Shown here piece by piece: positions 1 to 12,393 of a stretch of 64,000 nucleotides of DNA. The stretch is from positions 248,001 through 312,000 of the forward strand of contig NW_015622547.1 in the NCBI RefSeq assembly GCF_000835495.1, read 5' to 3'. Source of the DNA: Cladophialophora immunda. Its lineage: Eukaryota; Ascomycota; Eurotiomycetes; Chaetothyriales; Herpotrichiellaceae. The notes beneath the pieces are model-generated. The model searched no databases. It saw nothing but the letters and a program-made list of their open reading frames with translations, and was not told the DNA's origin. The translations under genes were made by a program, and so were the position numbers. How positions within the stretch are numbered: position 1 is the stretch's first letter; each line of letters opens with the position of its first letter.

Positions 1-195
1 AAGGGTGATCAACGGATTATCCCTGCGAGACCAGCAAGTCATTGAAATTCAAAAGACCTCCCACCGAGAACGATGCTTCTCTCCCATCCTCAGACGAAAC
101 AACGCTTGCTAAAGTGGCAGGCCCCCCCTTGATATGCACAACAAAGGAAAGAGATGGAAAAGAATGTCCAATGTGGCTGTCGAAAGACAACAGGC

Positions 196-1180
196 TCAGC
201 CCGTGTCTTCCTCACCATCATCGTCATCCTCTTCTTCTGCACTTTCGCTGGCGAGTTTGGATCTCTTGACAGGGGTTTCGTTGTCGGCAGGGCCGGCCTT
301 TCTCTTAGTGCCCGAGGACACGTTGTCGGCTTTCTTGGTCGCGGGCGTACCGTTCTCGGTGCCCTCACCTTGATTCTTCTCCAACGCCGCAACCTCGTCG
401 GCAGTCAAGAACCGACCTCCTGGACCACGAGGTCGGCGCATCGCGTGATTGTGCCTCGACTCATGAAGATACGGCTTTCGTCCCTTGGAGGTGAGCCTCA
501 GCTGCTCTTCGAGCTTCTGTCGAGCAACACGGCGTTTCAGAATGCGATGGAATTGCTTCGCATTGACATACAATGGAGATTCCTCGGCGCTTCCCGCTAC
601 AATCTCTTCCTGTGGTGGTTGTACAGGTTGCTGAGGAGGAGGCATTGTCGGGGGCACAGACTGTCGAGGCATGTTATGGTTCAGGACAGGCTGGGAGACT
701 TGGCCGTGAGGACTCGTGATGTGCTGGCTCATGCGTCTCTGTTGATTCATCTGTCCTGCTTGGGGCATGCTCACAGTGGATGGTAGGGGCGGCATTTGTC
801 CTATGATGTGGTGTTAACAGATGAATCTCATCAAGATGCTCCAGAACAAGGGGTGTAGACTAACCTGATGCCGCCGCAGTAGCCATGGCCGCAGCCTGAG
901 TCGGCGATATGCCATAGCCTTGTGTCATCCCCGTACCAACACCATATTGCGGATAAGCGATGGACTGATGGACACCGCCGGCCGACTGAGGTTGATAGTG
1001 ATTCTGGGTCTGGGACGGGAGAATGGGAGAGGCTTGATTGGGATGGGGTTGTTGCATATGCGATTGAGGGCCGGATGGCGACTGGAGGGCACCGGGACCG
1101 GCACTCTGAGGCGATGTCTGGTAACCTCCCTGCATATGGGGGTGTTGGGCGTGTTGCTGGTACTGAGGAGGGTATTCCAT
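196..1180 (-). CDS. hapB: CCAAT-binding complex subunit HapB (NF-YA/Hap2 family)
   Basis: Two exons, 865..1180 and 196..800, with a 64-nt intron (donor GTTAGT, acceptor ATAG), give 306 aa. The ATG at 1180 follows an upstream in-frame GTG that I reject. The N-terminal half is rich in Gln, Pro, His and Ser, as in activation-type regions. The CBF-B/NF-YA core lies at about residues 177-240: a subunit-contact helix (SPLYVNAKQFHRILKRR) and a DNA-contact part (KPYLHESRHNHAMRRPRG, then GGRFL). A Lys/Arg-rich stretch (KRKAG...VKRSK), possibly a nuclear signal, and an acidic tail follow. In the family this subunit joins HapC/HapE in the nucleus and gives the complex its CCAAT specificity. The protein is complete and ordinary. 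The upstream region holds several CCAAT motifs, which fits the autoregulation known for hapB in Aspergillus. Confidence 0.95.
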
Positions 1181-2918
1181 CACGAAGGACGCCTTCCACT
1201 ACAAAGGTCGAACGTCTGGCTCAGTGCTGATAATGGATTCGGGGCTGCAGAGAAAAGAGAAGGTTCTCGGCCCGCAGAGATGGACTTGCTGGTTCGCCTC
1301 AGCTGTCGCGCGTACGGAAAGACGCAGGTCTCCGGAGGCTAAGCTGGGCAGTTAAGAGGTCGAGCAAGGCCGCAAAAGGTGATGGTCGAATAGCTGAGAC
1401 GCGCTCTCGGGGGGCTGTTGTGCCTTGAAATGTTGCAACCACGGCGCCTCGACACTCTGATAGGAGGGTCTAACAGCGGCAGGTTGGAGCCTGGTCCCTT
1501 GCGTTAGTTGCTAGCGCAGCTCACGGCGGTCACTGGATCGCCGGCAGAGCACCAATACTGACCTTGGTCGGTGGCAGAGCAGATGAGGAGCAGACTTGGT
1601 CTGAAAGTGTCGAAGGAGTCAAACCCAGCGGTCCACTCACTATATTGACAAAGACAAGTCAACAAATGAGGCGAGATAGGGTCCGGGATGTTGCTGCAAC
1701 CGTCGACACCCGGGCTGAGTTCGCCTCAGATTGGGCTTCTTTGCAGGAGAAGCTGGGGTCTAGCGCTTTGATGAGTTGTCACTTCTGCTCTCGAGGGGAG
1801 CAGAGTGTGGCGCGGGATGAGGATGCCTGACTTCGACGTCACGCAGCGGGCTCTGTTTTCCAGCTCTTTTCCCTGCCTTCTCCACCGGCCGACGTTGCTG
1901 TCGTTACTTGTCGTCGCCGCTTGCTGGCGCTGCTCCAGCTTTCCCGAAGCTCTGATGCGACGCGCCGCAGGCTGGAATGGATTTGTTTGGATTGCGGGCG
2001 TCTGAGAGGAATGATTCGAGGGCGCGGAAGGAAGGTAAGCTGCGATTCGATTGCCAGACTACGCACTGAGGACAGTGTGAATCAGTATTGGCTCTGGTAG
2101 AGCGCAGAGGCGATTATTGGAGGATGGGGTCGGGTGGGAATGGTTATGTAGCAATCGATTGGAGGCGCGCATGCAGTGATGTGTTGGCAACTCCATGCAA
2201 CTCACCTTTTAGTTCCGTCCCACAGTCAACACGCAAACCCGGAGACGGGCAGCCAGTATCTATTCTTGTAGATGATGAAATTTCTGGTCTTTTTGGAGAG
2301 GGGGGAAGAATTTTGTGGGATTTGGTTCTCGTCTCGGAACAACCACGGGTCGTGCCCAAGTGATGCGACAGCCGACGCAATTGCTGCCCACAAAATGAAG
2401 CTGGTCGGGTTTACAAATCTAGTTGGCGCTGAGGTCGCAATGGCACTTTTTCTGCGCCCGCGACAACGATGAAGCTGGTCACCAACGCGTTCTTGATCCA
2501 AGAGGCGACAGGCAACAAGCAAGATCGGAAGTTGATCCAGTCGCGATTTTACAGGGCGACAGTGACGTGAAGTTTTGCCAAATAATGTGCGGTTGGGTGG
2601 GAAGCGCTGTCAATGGGCGGTAGCGGAAGTACAGCGGTGGAGGATGGCTTTTTGGGACACGGAACTGGCGGTCGGTCCGTCAAATCGGTGATGTGTGGCA
2701 GTCAATTTGCGTGTGTTGTGATAGACAGATTGCCAGCGGTGAGGGCGGGTGGTCTACCGCGGTGAGTAATGGCAGTAGCGGGTGGGCTTGCAGATTGCAG
2801 AGCTGGCTGGGTGACTGGGGGGTGGGTGGGAGGGGGTTTGTGTTGATGGCTTGTCGGGCTGATGGATGGCTTGTTGCGCTTGTCCTCGGGGGGGGCTGAT
2901 GAGATCACCGGCCGGCCT

Positions 2919-2937
2919 GCGCGCGCGCGCACACACA
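2919..2937. repeat. Alternating (GC)6 then (AC)3 dinucleotide run
   Basis: A short alternating purine-pyrimidine run, GC units followed by AC units, within the presumed hapB leader. Such runs can adopt Z-DNA and are length-variable. No function is shown. Confidence 0.8.
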
Positions 2938-3442
2938 ACGAATCTGCAGCAATTCTCTTGTCCACGTCGTTGTTGAGGGTTTGTGGTATGTTTGACCTTT
3001 TGATATGGTCGATGCGCGCAAGGCTCTATAGGAGCGAGTTGAGGGTGAATGGTGATAGGTGGTGATTGTTTACCAGCAACGTGGATCGTGGAGAGAGCAG
3101 TCGAATCAAATTGGATGGTGCAGTCGACCAGGTCGAGGGTGTTTGAGGGAGATGATTCGGCCACAGCTTTGGGGGCTTGGGTTTGGTCTTGTGCTTGGGC
3201 TTGTTGGTTGTAGGCTGGAGAGCCGCCTGGCCTCGGGTTGGTTCGGGGCTTTTTCTTCCTGGTCACCTCTTTCGTTCGACTCGCGCAACTTCGTGAGACT
3301 GGGCGGGACCCACGTGAAGGGCCGGAGGGAAGAGAAAGATGATGTCGTGCGTTGCGTGCTGCTTTGCGGTAGCGAGCAAAGACACTGTGTGAGTGGTGAA
3401 GGGGCTGGCAAGTTCGACAGAATAGTCGGGCCAGCTGGAGGG

Positions 3443-3500
3443 TGATTGGGTGATTGGGTGAAGGAGGTGAAGTTGAAACCAGCAGGCGAGGGGCGATTGG
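3443..3500 (-). promoter_or_regulatory. Cluster of three CCAAT boxes, candidate hapB promoter element
   Basis: On the minus strand, in hapB orientation, CCAATCA occurs at 3443-3449 and again at 3451-3457 (8-bp phasing), and CCAATCG at 3494-3500. The cluster sits where the minus-strand leader-like composition begins. It is a plausible binding site for the HapB/C/E complex and so for autoregulation. Confidence 0.45.
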
Positions 3501-5728
3501 GCGATACAAAAGGGAGGAGGAAAAACGCAGAGGATGAGTGGGCGACGGGGAGGGGGGGCGGCTTTTGGCTCAGTTGACTCGCTTCCAAGGTTTTTTGCTC
3601 GTCTCTTGTTCTGTTCGGCGACCAGCTGCAGGGAGCCAGGGCCCCCAAGCAAAAACAACTTCTGCCCGCAGCCCGCTGCCCACTGCCCACTTAACTACTG
3701 TGCGAAGGTTGTACTACGGGCCAGGCTACGAAAGTCACTACGATGATTGCCTGGTTCAAGGTTTTTCTGCTCGCTTGAATTTGCTTGGTTGAGGCAAGAG
3801 CCAACCACCAAGCTGCCTCGTGACCCGGGTGACCCATACTGCCGCTATTCCTTTTCTGGTGCTAGCTCCGCGCATGCCCATCACTTTTCTCCTCAACACC
3901 TGAAGCTGCACCAGGACCGAGTGGCTATGTGTCGAAGCCTGAATGGACTCGACTCTGGAAATGTGATCAGGGTGCTCACAACAATCAGCTGCAATGACCA
4001 GATGCCTACGTCTACCTCGCACACCTCCAGACATCTCCTCAACCCACACAAAAGCTTCCCAGCTGCAATGCCCGCAGCCTGCAGGCCGCACCGCTGACGC
4101 AAGGAAAAAACGTGTCCACATCATGTGATCGGCTTCCACTCCTGCTCGGCAGCGGTGACCGCATCCTGCACGTCCCTGGGCTTCCCTGTCTTCCCGCTGC
4201 CCTGCCACCTTGTTTTCCTTCTTCTCCCTCGTGGTCCTTCGCTTTTGCTGCGCCAGCTTGCTAACCCGGAAACCCAGGGACCCTCTGTCGCCTCCTCGTC
4301 CTCCACTCTCGCCCGTATTCATGTGTCAGCAGCAACGTTGCATGCGTTTCCACCACAGTCCCTCGCTTAAAGATTCCATCACCACAACGTGCCCAATCAG
4401 GCTATCGCGTCCCGGATGCGCTGTTGCGTGATGCGCTGCCTGCCCCAATCTTCCTCCCTCCTGCTTTTCCTGCTACCTTTCTCGTCAAGTCAACCTCGAC
4501 CGCCTCCGATCGTCGCAGACGCGAATCACGCCACTGGGTCCCTGTTTGGTTTGCAAAAATGCTACAAGTCTCTGAGCTGCTTTTGTCCCCAATCATCTCC
4601 CGGAAATTCCGAGAAAGCAAATTGCAGCGTGTCGCCCAATGAAACGCCATAGCACTCATTGGTCTCAACTCGAGGCGCTGCTATTTCCCAGCAGTGGGCC
4701 AATCAAGCTCGTCAACAGCCTCATTTTCCCTTTGGAATTTTTTGATTCGTCTGCTCTGTGGAAAATCAACCAGATATTTCACATGTTCATCGAGCTTCGC
4801 CCGACACATGTCTGCCTGGCTTCACACCATCAATGATATTTCTGAGACCAGCCCTAGTAAGTGTGGAGTTGGGCCTTGAACCGTTGTCCCTAGACAGAAT
4901 CGCGGAGAAGAGCACATGCAAGAGCCTCGTTCCAAGACTTAACGATCCGTGTAGAGCCGTCGAGGGAAGCTTTTGGAGCACGATTTTCGCCGTATCAGTG
5001 CTTCCATCCCGAGACAGGCCTCATTTCTCTCCCTGTCTGTTTGTGGAAGTCAATAAGGGGTAATGTCTTTGGACGAGGCCTGAGCCCAGAGTGATACCGT
5101 GGCTCAAGGCACTTCGTATTCTGGAATCGTCTGCCAGCAATATATCGAACAGCCAACCGCTTCTCCTTGCACTTGCGAGTGTAGTCCACAAGCTGACAGA
5201 TGTGAAACGGTGTCCCATTGGAGAGACCAAGTCTGCCTTCTTGTTTCTTGGGCAACCGGTCCTATTCAGTCGAGCTGAAGGGCGTCAATGACTTTCGGAT
5301 TGACCGTGGGCTCTTCCAAGTATCGACCACATCGGGTCCCCGTGCTGCTTTCCTGATATAGGATCACTGCTCCGCATTGCCAAATGATGCCTGTCGGCAG
5401 TGAGCGTTCCCCCCGTAGACTTAACCCCTGATCCTACAACAACTCGTTGTCTATTTACCGGGGGCAGACGACACCTCACCGGTACCCCTTAGGAGCCCTG
5501 AGGCCTACACAGAGGTGGCCGGTGACATTTTGTAGGTGGCAGGATGGTAAAGACAAAATGCAGGTATATGCGATGTTTACCAGAACCTGTAACGTATACG
5601 TCTTTTCCCAGCAGTAGCTCTCCAAGGGTATTCTATGCTTGCCGTTCAGACCTGTCCAGTCCTCTGTGCAGCCCATAGGAATTCATGCGGGCCACGTTCG
5701 ACTATATATTCGTTCCATTACTGTCCCT

Positions 5729-8664
5729 TCAATCACTCAAAACAGCTCGCAGCATTGACACAAACGACTCGCGCAGTTTCAGCACCTCGATGACTTCCGG
5801 CTTCACAGGCTCGCCAGCGCTTCTCCTCAACCTGTCTTGTGCCTTTCTACGGCGACGCCGTTCAGCCGAGAGAGGGTCGAGATCGTCTTCTGCATCTTCT
5901 TCGTCCGAGTCAAGCTCATCTTCATCGTCGGAAATGCGGAGGTCCATCAGATCGCCCTGCAACGACACCGAATCGTCAGCAAAGACTCAACATTAAAGGC
6001 TAATGCGACGAAGAAAGGACAGGGGAAGAAACTCACCTCATGCAATCCGAAATCGCTGCTCCGGAAGTTCGCCCCCGGCATCCCCGTCGCCGCCTCTGAA
6101 GAATTGCCGGACCCTGTTCCCTCAGCCGCCATTTTCTGCCTCGTCTTATCACTATGCCACTGCTTTCGCGCCTCCTGCCACTTGATCAACGCATCGACCT
6201 CTGTGATGACGATCTCCCTGTCCACCGCCCCCATGTCTAATGCCCCACGCAAAATCGCATTCATATCCAATCTCCCGCCGCTCCTGGGGCCTTTCCGGAG
6301 GAATTCGAGAATGCCCTCGATCCAACCCATCAAGGCGGTGAAGAGGCCGTTGTCATGGGTATGGACTTCATGAATGAATTTATACAAGTTATGTTCGTGT
6401 CTAGCACAGAGGTCGATGAATGACTGCACAGTCTGATTCGGATCCGCGGACACGTCTTGCCGTTGTGCGATCTCGACCGTTTTGATTGCGTCGTCAGCGA
6501 AGCGGGCGAAGTCCGTGATGGAACTGTAAACATTTGCGGATTTGTATACTCGAATTAGCGGCTCGTAGAAGATGGTGAATAAATCGCGGAATAACTGTAG
6601 AGTATTGGGCTCCTCGATCATGGCTGCCATCATGGCCTTGTCACGTTGCCGAGTCATTAACTTGAGCAGTTGCTTGAGGTGCGAAAACATTTCGGCACCC
6701 TGTTTGAGCTCTTCGTCTTCGTTCTCCACTGCGCTGTTCCACGCCACCCATGCGTTGAAGACCCGTTGAATTTGCGGCGGCGTGAGTTCAGGTTCAAATT
6801 GTTCTGATCTGAGGATTGCCACGACAAGGTCAATTTGTTCCGTGCTCGCCTCTGTCCGGACAATGTTTTTGGTTTCCTCAGGGCTGTCAACGAAAGCTTT
6901 GATTTTGTTGACCAAGATTGGGTCTTGCACTTGTCCGGCAACGCCATCGATTGATCTCTGGAATTGCCGGATTCCATCTGCCAGAGTCTGGGCGAATATC
7001 CGTTGTAGCAAAGACCTTGCGCCAAAGGGTTGTGCCAGAAAGAGATCCAACACACCAGACATAACTGCTGCTGGATTGGCTATTCGGATCACATTCTTCA
7101 ATACCGTGTATGGCACTAGAGAATGTATCCGTCTTGCCTGGGCAAACAGCTCAGGGGAGTTGTCTTCCGCCAGGAACAGGTGGTAAATGGTGGCTGCCAC
7201 TTCGATCCTAAGCCATTCTGCAAATTTCTGATACTCGGGACTCAAGTCTTCGAGTTTCTCTTTGCTTCGGATCTCAGCAAATAGCTTGGTCAAGCCATTC
7301 GCCTCGACGATATTCCTTCGGAATTTCTCCATGTAGGTGTCTAGCTCGGCCGCTCGTTTTCGGGCGATGTCGTAGAACTTCCTCTGCTCTTCCAACCGCC
7401 TCGCGTCCATCTCTTTTCGTCGTTCAATATCTTCCGATTCTTCTTCATTGAGCCCGATAGGTTGAAGAGTCAGGAAATCAGACATGGATTTCGACTGCGC
7501 GATATTTGGGTTTTGCAAAAGAGTCCGCAAGAAAGCTCTTAGTGACACTCTTTGGTCTTCTCGATGTAGTCGGATGGTTCCCGGGCTAGGGCTGGCACTT
7601 CTGTCTCTCGACAAACTCCTTTTCGGGGATGCTGAGGACTTGGGTGAGCCTGAACCCGCGTTGGGACTCAGAGAGTTGGATGACTTCAACCGTCGATGGA
7701 CGGGCAAAAAGTTCCTCCCAGATTCTTCTACACTGGCTCCAGTAGATACGGAAGAGAGCGATGAGGTGTCGTCTTCTCCTGACGGTAGGACAGATGTGAA
7801 AGTGGAGGATTTGTTCTTCCGCGGGAGAGGGGGGAGAATTTTCCCCGGCATCTCAGTCCGTAGCCTTTTGTGCAGCTTTACAAATTCACCATATCGTCTT
7901 CCGATATACACTTCTGGCTGGTCGGGTCTTTTGACTCGTATCAGGAACTCGGCGTGCTGATGGTAGCGAACGGTCCTTTTGACCGAGGTGATTCTCACAC
8001 CGGCCACATTGATATCCCAGTCGTTAATGTAGTTTCCTTCAGGGATATTCACAACCAGGCCTTGTTCGTTCGCACCCCGTTCCACCACTTCCATCTCGGC
8101 GAAACGTATTCTCTCTTCATACCCAGAAGCCGTGGGCACGCCAGACACCATCATCAGCTCTACCAACTTTTCTGATTTTCTTGCCAATTTCTTCCTCTTG
8201 GTCTCTTCTAGCCTGTCTTCCGAGGAGGAAATGTATTTGCTAGCAAAGGATTCGAGGAACGTCTGTAATTTGTCTTGCCAGAATTCCTTCTCTTTCGCCT
8301 GGTCGAGGAAAGGAAAATTGCGAACATGGTTGACAAAGATGTATCGCAGGATGGGCAACTCCGAATCCATGGGCGAGACTTCGCCATATTGCGAGCGGAA
8401 AGGAGCGCCAAAACGTTGAAGGGCAGTTGGACTGCTCAATTCGGTGATCTCGTCCGAGACCTGGCGGGAGATGAGTTCTCGCTTGAGATAATGCTCTTGT
8501 TTGCCCGTCAAGAGTTGTCCGGCTGGCGGTACCGAGCCGCTAGGTGAGGTGGGAGCATCGACACTGATCTTGGGGACTTTGACATCGCCATTGGCCCCGG
8601 AGCCGTTCGCAGGTTTGTCCGCGGGTTTCTGTTGGACATTTGTGACGGCGTCTTGAGCAGACAT
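5729..8664 (-). CDS. PX-domain lipid-binding protein, Lec1 (YPR097W)-like, with PXA/PXB regions
   Basis: Exons 6037..8664 and 5729..5956, with an 80-nt intron (GTGAGT...GCAG), give 951 aa. The N-terminal ~200 residues match the fungal PX-associated region (SELPILRYIFVNHVRNFPFL). The PX domain follows at about 210-400 (ITSVKRTVRYHQ, YIGRRYGEFVKLH, then LPPLPRK) and is interrupted by a Ser-rich insert before its last helices (RVSLRAFLRTLL). The long C-terminal helical part is the PX-associated region shared with yeast YPR097W/Lec1. The tail is acidic and then basic (SDDEDELDSDEE...AERRRRRK). Family members bind phosphoinositides or sterols at membranes and affect lipid droplets and ergosterol. 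The exact ligand here is unknown. The gene runs in the same direction as hapB but 4.5 kb away, so no operon-like link is implied. Confidence 0.88.
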
Positions 8665-9621
8665 CTTGAAGGGATGGGGCGAAGCACAGAGGGGAGAGAG
8701 GAAGAGAGATCAAGCACTCATCTCCAGGCAACGGTAAGGGAAACCTTTGAGCACATAGAAAGCTTAAGAATTTTCCAAGAGGGAATCGTTACGTGGCCCT
8801 GGGATAAAGTGACAAGTGCGCAGCCATGTGATGGCTACGAGTAGCTCGCGGTCAAGCGATGATCTCCTCGTGCCCAGACGATAATGGTTTAGATTGATGA
8901 AAGACTACCAGAAGAATAGGATCACTAGATCGCGAATCCAGTGTCACAGCCACGGTTGCTGTCATGGCTGAGCAGCAAGTTTCAAACATGGTCGCAGGCG
9001 GCGGGCATCATGGGCGTGAAGCAGGTGCAGGATGACTGCGTCATGGGGCGGAAGGAAGATGCCCGCAGCCCAAACTTGGCAGGGCGAGGCTAGAGTGCCC
9101 AATAACAGACCAGCCAGGCTTGCGAGGGCCTTTGGTAGGCGCCGCCTAGGGGGAGAGGGGATCTCCCGGGGTTGTCTCGAGGGGCTGCGCGGAGGTGTCA
9201 AAGTTGACACGAAGAGGAGTGCCGATTCAAATGACCCCGACTAGCTGATTTCACAGGTGTTTTCACACTGTTCACGTTCGTCGGAATAACCGTCAAATGA
9301 CAGGGGCAACTTTCCAACCTCCTCCGCAGGCATCACAACTGCACATCATCCCATGCGCGTCCAGTTGCGAGGCAGAGGGAGCCTGCGAATCGACAGTGAT
9401 CACCGACTCAGTCCAGCCGCAAGCATTCGCCCTCAGCATGACTCCAAGTTTGCAACTTTGGTGTCCCTTGATACTAGGCTGACTCCATCGTTTCTAGATC
9501 ACTACTGTGAACGGAGTAGAAATCGGACTCCTTTGTCGCACGAGGCTGCAAATGACGACAACCCAGCAAATCGGTCAGCCTGGTCCTGCGCCTAAGAGCT
9601 CAATGATTTCCCTCCCTGCCT
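8665..9621. other. Intergenic region (promoter of the PX gene; 3' side of the dehydrogenase)
   Basis: 957 bp without a supported gene. The part next to 8664 is the expected minus-strand promoter. Short open frames show no recognisable domains. I see no repeat or RNA gene. Confidence 0.6.
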
Positions 9622-10690
9622 TCACAGAACATACACCAACTTTTGACCGCTCACTTTGTCGTGCTTCATCAAATCACATCCCTCCAACACGTTCTCGAGT
9701 CCCTTGCCTACCTTGGGCGGATGAGCCTTCAACCGTCCATGCTCAAGAATGGGCTCGACTTCTTGAATCCATTTCTTCATAAATTCAAAGTCTTTGGTAT
9801 TATCGCGACTCTCGAAAAACCTCTTCTTTACGGGATCCCCGACTGCAGTGTATCCCAAATTATACGTGGTCCTGACGTCCGTACGTGGGAATTCGACATT
9901 CAAAATTGAACCATAGGTCCCCCCGGGCGAGATCACCTCTGAACACAGCTGGGCCGTTTTAGGCAGTGAGATCGTATCCCAGACATACTTGAGATCATTC
10001 TTTGTATATTCCTTGATCTTCGTCGCGCACTCAGGATCATTGTAGTCGAATGCAGCCACTGCTCCCAATGATTTGACCAAATCAAAATTGCGTGGAGAGC
10101 ATGTGGTGATGGGAGTATATCCAGCGCTACGAAGTCAGCATCAACAGTCCTCGTACGGCGTGTAACACTCACAGCTTTGCAAATTGGATCCCAACGGTAC
10201 CGGTCGCTGAGCTGCCTCCGTAGATGAATACAAATTCTCCTTTCGTAGAAGGCTGTGAGGGTAGATTCAGGCCCATCTGCTGGAAGAGTCCTTGCCCACA
10301 GGTAACCACAGCGACGCCTATTGTTGCGGCATCTTCAAACGACATGTGGTCTGGAATGCGCATCTGCACATCAGCCTTGACCGCGATGCGCTCAGCGAAC
10401 GCCCCATCCTCAGGTTGCAACTCATTGCTGCCATGTGCGAAGCCGCAGATTCGATCACCCACTTTCCATGGTTTTGAATAACCGGTTCCTGTTTCTGCAA
10501 CTACCCCTGAGTAATCGCAGCCGACCAGGAGACCTTTATGGTTCATCCACTCAATATGTTTCCAGTCGGTGGGGTTCAAGGCAACTGCCTTGGTGTCGAC
10601 GAGAACATATCCTGGTCTGTGCTGGGGGTAAGGCCGGTCAGTGACGAGAGACGCCTTTCCAGGCTCCCCACTCATCACAATGGCCTTCAT
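9622..10690 (-). CDS. Medium-chain dehydrogenase/reductase, zinc-less enoyl reductase-like
   Basis: Exons 10173..10690 and 9622..10126, with a 46-nt intron (GTGAGT...TAG), give 340 aa. The N-terminal GroES-like fold shows VLVDTKAVALNPTDWKH and GCDYSGVVAETG. The Rossmann part carries the glycine pattern YGGSSATGTVGIQFAKL, interrupted by the intron, then SLGAVAAFDYNDP. The C-terminal GRLKAHPP is typical of the fungal toxD/LovC-like trans-enoyl reductase group. The structural-zinc cysteine cluster of classical alcohol dehydrogenases is absent. Members reduce activated C=C bonds with NADPH; some serve polyketide synthases in trans, but no synthase lies in this window. A general quinone or enone reductase role is equally possible. 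Confidence 0.85.
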
Positions 10691-12393
10691 TGCGGTGGTC
10701 TTGAACGTATTTCACTGTGATGGGAGATGTAAGAAACAAGGCGCTGGGCTTGGAGTCACGTCTGGGGATGCTGTGATGAATGCCTCGTCTTCTTAAGCAG
10801 AAAGGAGGAGTAAGTGCCGAGACCTGCTCTTAGAGAATTGGTCAGCGAACATATTCCATCGCGTCCATTCCAGCTAGTCGTCATTCTTGAATACGCTGGC
10901 CGAATCTCGGACGAATACTCGGTACTCCGCACCCCCCCTCCATGTTGGTTCGATGCGGGATCTGAATGTCACTCATCAGACTTTACGCTTTTCTCCAGGG
11001 CGCTTGACTGGGGGAGAGTTTGAATTGGATGCGGTAAAGCTGTGGGGTTAGTATGCCTTAAGGCAAGACACGGCAAGATTGTCCCTCCGTGCAGTTCAGA
11101 TGTTCCCTTGGTTATCTTACGACCTCGGCTTGAACCGGGGTGATGAATAGGTAGTATGATTCAAGAAAGGAACCAGCATGGTTGGGCTAAGGGAGTTTCT
11201 GATTTCGACTCTGCTGAGCCGACAATTTGAGATAGCCAGAAAGGCACTTACCTGCAGTTGACTTCTGGCTTTCCTGCTAGATCAAATTTTTAGTTATCAA
11301 AGACTGTAAGTTGCTATGCCAGTGAGTGAGTTAGTCCCCCTTGACAGACTGTATCGTCACGCCATAGCCACCCCTATTCAATCCATCTAGATACCCACAA
11401 GATCAATGAGACTGCCGTGAATGCTCATAATGCATGCATTGGTGCTCACGACTTTGGAAAGGTGGTAGCCTGCAACACGGGGAGGACGCCTGTCGCCCAA
11501 CAACAGTGAAGGCCTTTTTTCGTTTCAGCATTCGTCGGTTCACAAGACCCTGGGATAGGGAGTTTCATGACAGTCAGCCAGATGGTGTGAGACACCGCCA
11601 TATTGCTGCAAAAGCGAAGTGTGTTTGCTTTTTCCAGCTTTCGTCGACTCACGAAACCTCAGACGGGGATTTTCAGGGCGTCCTCCCTGATCTTTTGAAA
11701 GAATGGGTGTTGTCGCACAAGGCTAAATTGTGGTTTTTATACCAAGCTTCGTCGGGTCACAAAACCCAGGACGGGAACCTGCACGGCAGTCATCAAATTG
11801 TGCCAACTAGTGTCATTCTTCCCGCAAATTTGAAGCACGTTATCTTCGGTGTTCGTCGATTCGCGGTGTCTAAAATAGGTATTTTCGGGCGGGCACCTAG
11901 ATGGTGCAGAGGACCCTTGATGCCTGCACAGCTCACAGCCTGTTTTTGGGAGTTTTCGTCGACTCTTCTCGTCCAAAAGGGGACGCTGACGGCAGAAATC
12001 GAAACAGAGGTAGCAACCTCATTACAGCCTTGGCTCGCGAGTAGTTGGATTCGCTGCAACAGAGCCATGATCAAAAGGTAAAGATGTACACAATTGAACG
12101 TTAAATGTCAGCACCAGGGATATACTTTGTCAACCAGCTCTGTTACGGTCAAACAAACCAATACCAGAGCGGTACTCTGCAGCTCGAAGTTGGTGGCACA
12201 GCAGATGCCTCCTTGGATCACAGCCTCGCTTCATGCCACAAGGCTGCAAATGCCTTAAAGCGGCCAGCCCGTCCCCGCAACTTTCCCCGACCAAAATAAT
12301 TTTTCCACAAGGGCGACAATCCTGCCTACATACTGATTACCACTTTAGACGCTCATCACCACAGCTCCCTTGGGTATCACTCTATTTCGAACT
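10691..12393. other. Intergenic region containing a degenerate tandem repeat
   Basis: 1.7 kb between the dehydrogenase promoter and IMP3. The middle holds the ~105-bp repeat array listed separately. An open frame of 215 codons (11434-12081) runs through the array, but unit lengths of 103-109 bp shift the frame between copies and nothing resembles a known domain, so I do not call it a gene. The last ~300 bp are presumed IMP3 promoter and leader. Confidence 0.6.
11531..12060. repeat. Five-copy degenerate tandem repeat, ~105-bp period
   Basis: The start motif TTCGTCG followed by a TCAC-like sequence recurs at 11531, 11640, 11748, 11852 and 11955, spaced 109, 108, 104 and 103 bp. After it, copies share the blocks ACAAAACCC, GGACGGG and ACGGCAG in diverged form. 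Copies 1 and 4 align through an ATAGG...TTTC block, copies 3 and 5 through ACGGCAG. The copies are old and strongly diverged. A weaker sixth copy may start near 11440. Confidence 0.7.

Larger units (their letters stand above)
1181..5728. other. Long gene-free region upstream of hapB
   Basis: No convincing protein-coding gene in 4.5 kb. From about 3560 down to 2050 the minus strand is C/A/T-rich and G-poor, the composition typical of long fungal mRNA leaders. This suggests that hapB has a long 5' leader beginning near 3.4 kb. From about 3560 to 4760 the plus strand is pyrimidine-rich instead, as if a divergent transcript left here. The open frames are low-complexity and most start at non-ATG codons. 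CCAATCA motifs on the plus strand occur at 4392-4398 and 4699-4705. Transcription is inferred only. Confidence 0.5.

Noticed and set aside
2754..3509. 251-codon minus-strand frame upstream of hapB
   Set aside because: It has a non-ATG start and Pro/Ser/Gln/His low complexity expected of a translated leader; better explained as 5' leader.
11434..12081. 215-codon open frame through the tandem repeat
   Set aside because: Repeat units shift frame relative to each other, so the frame is open by chance; no domain and no codon pattern.
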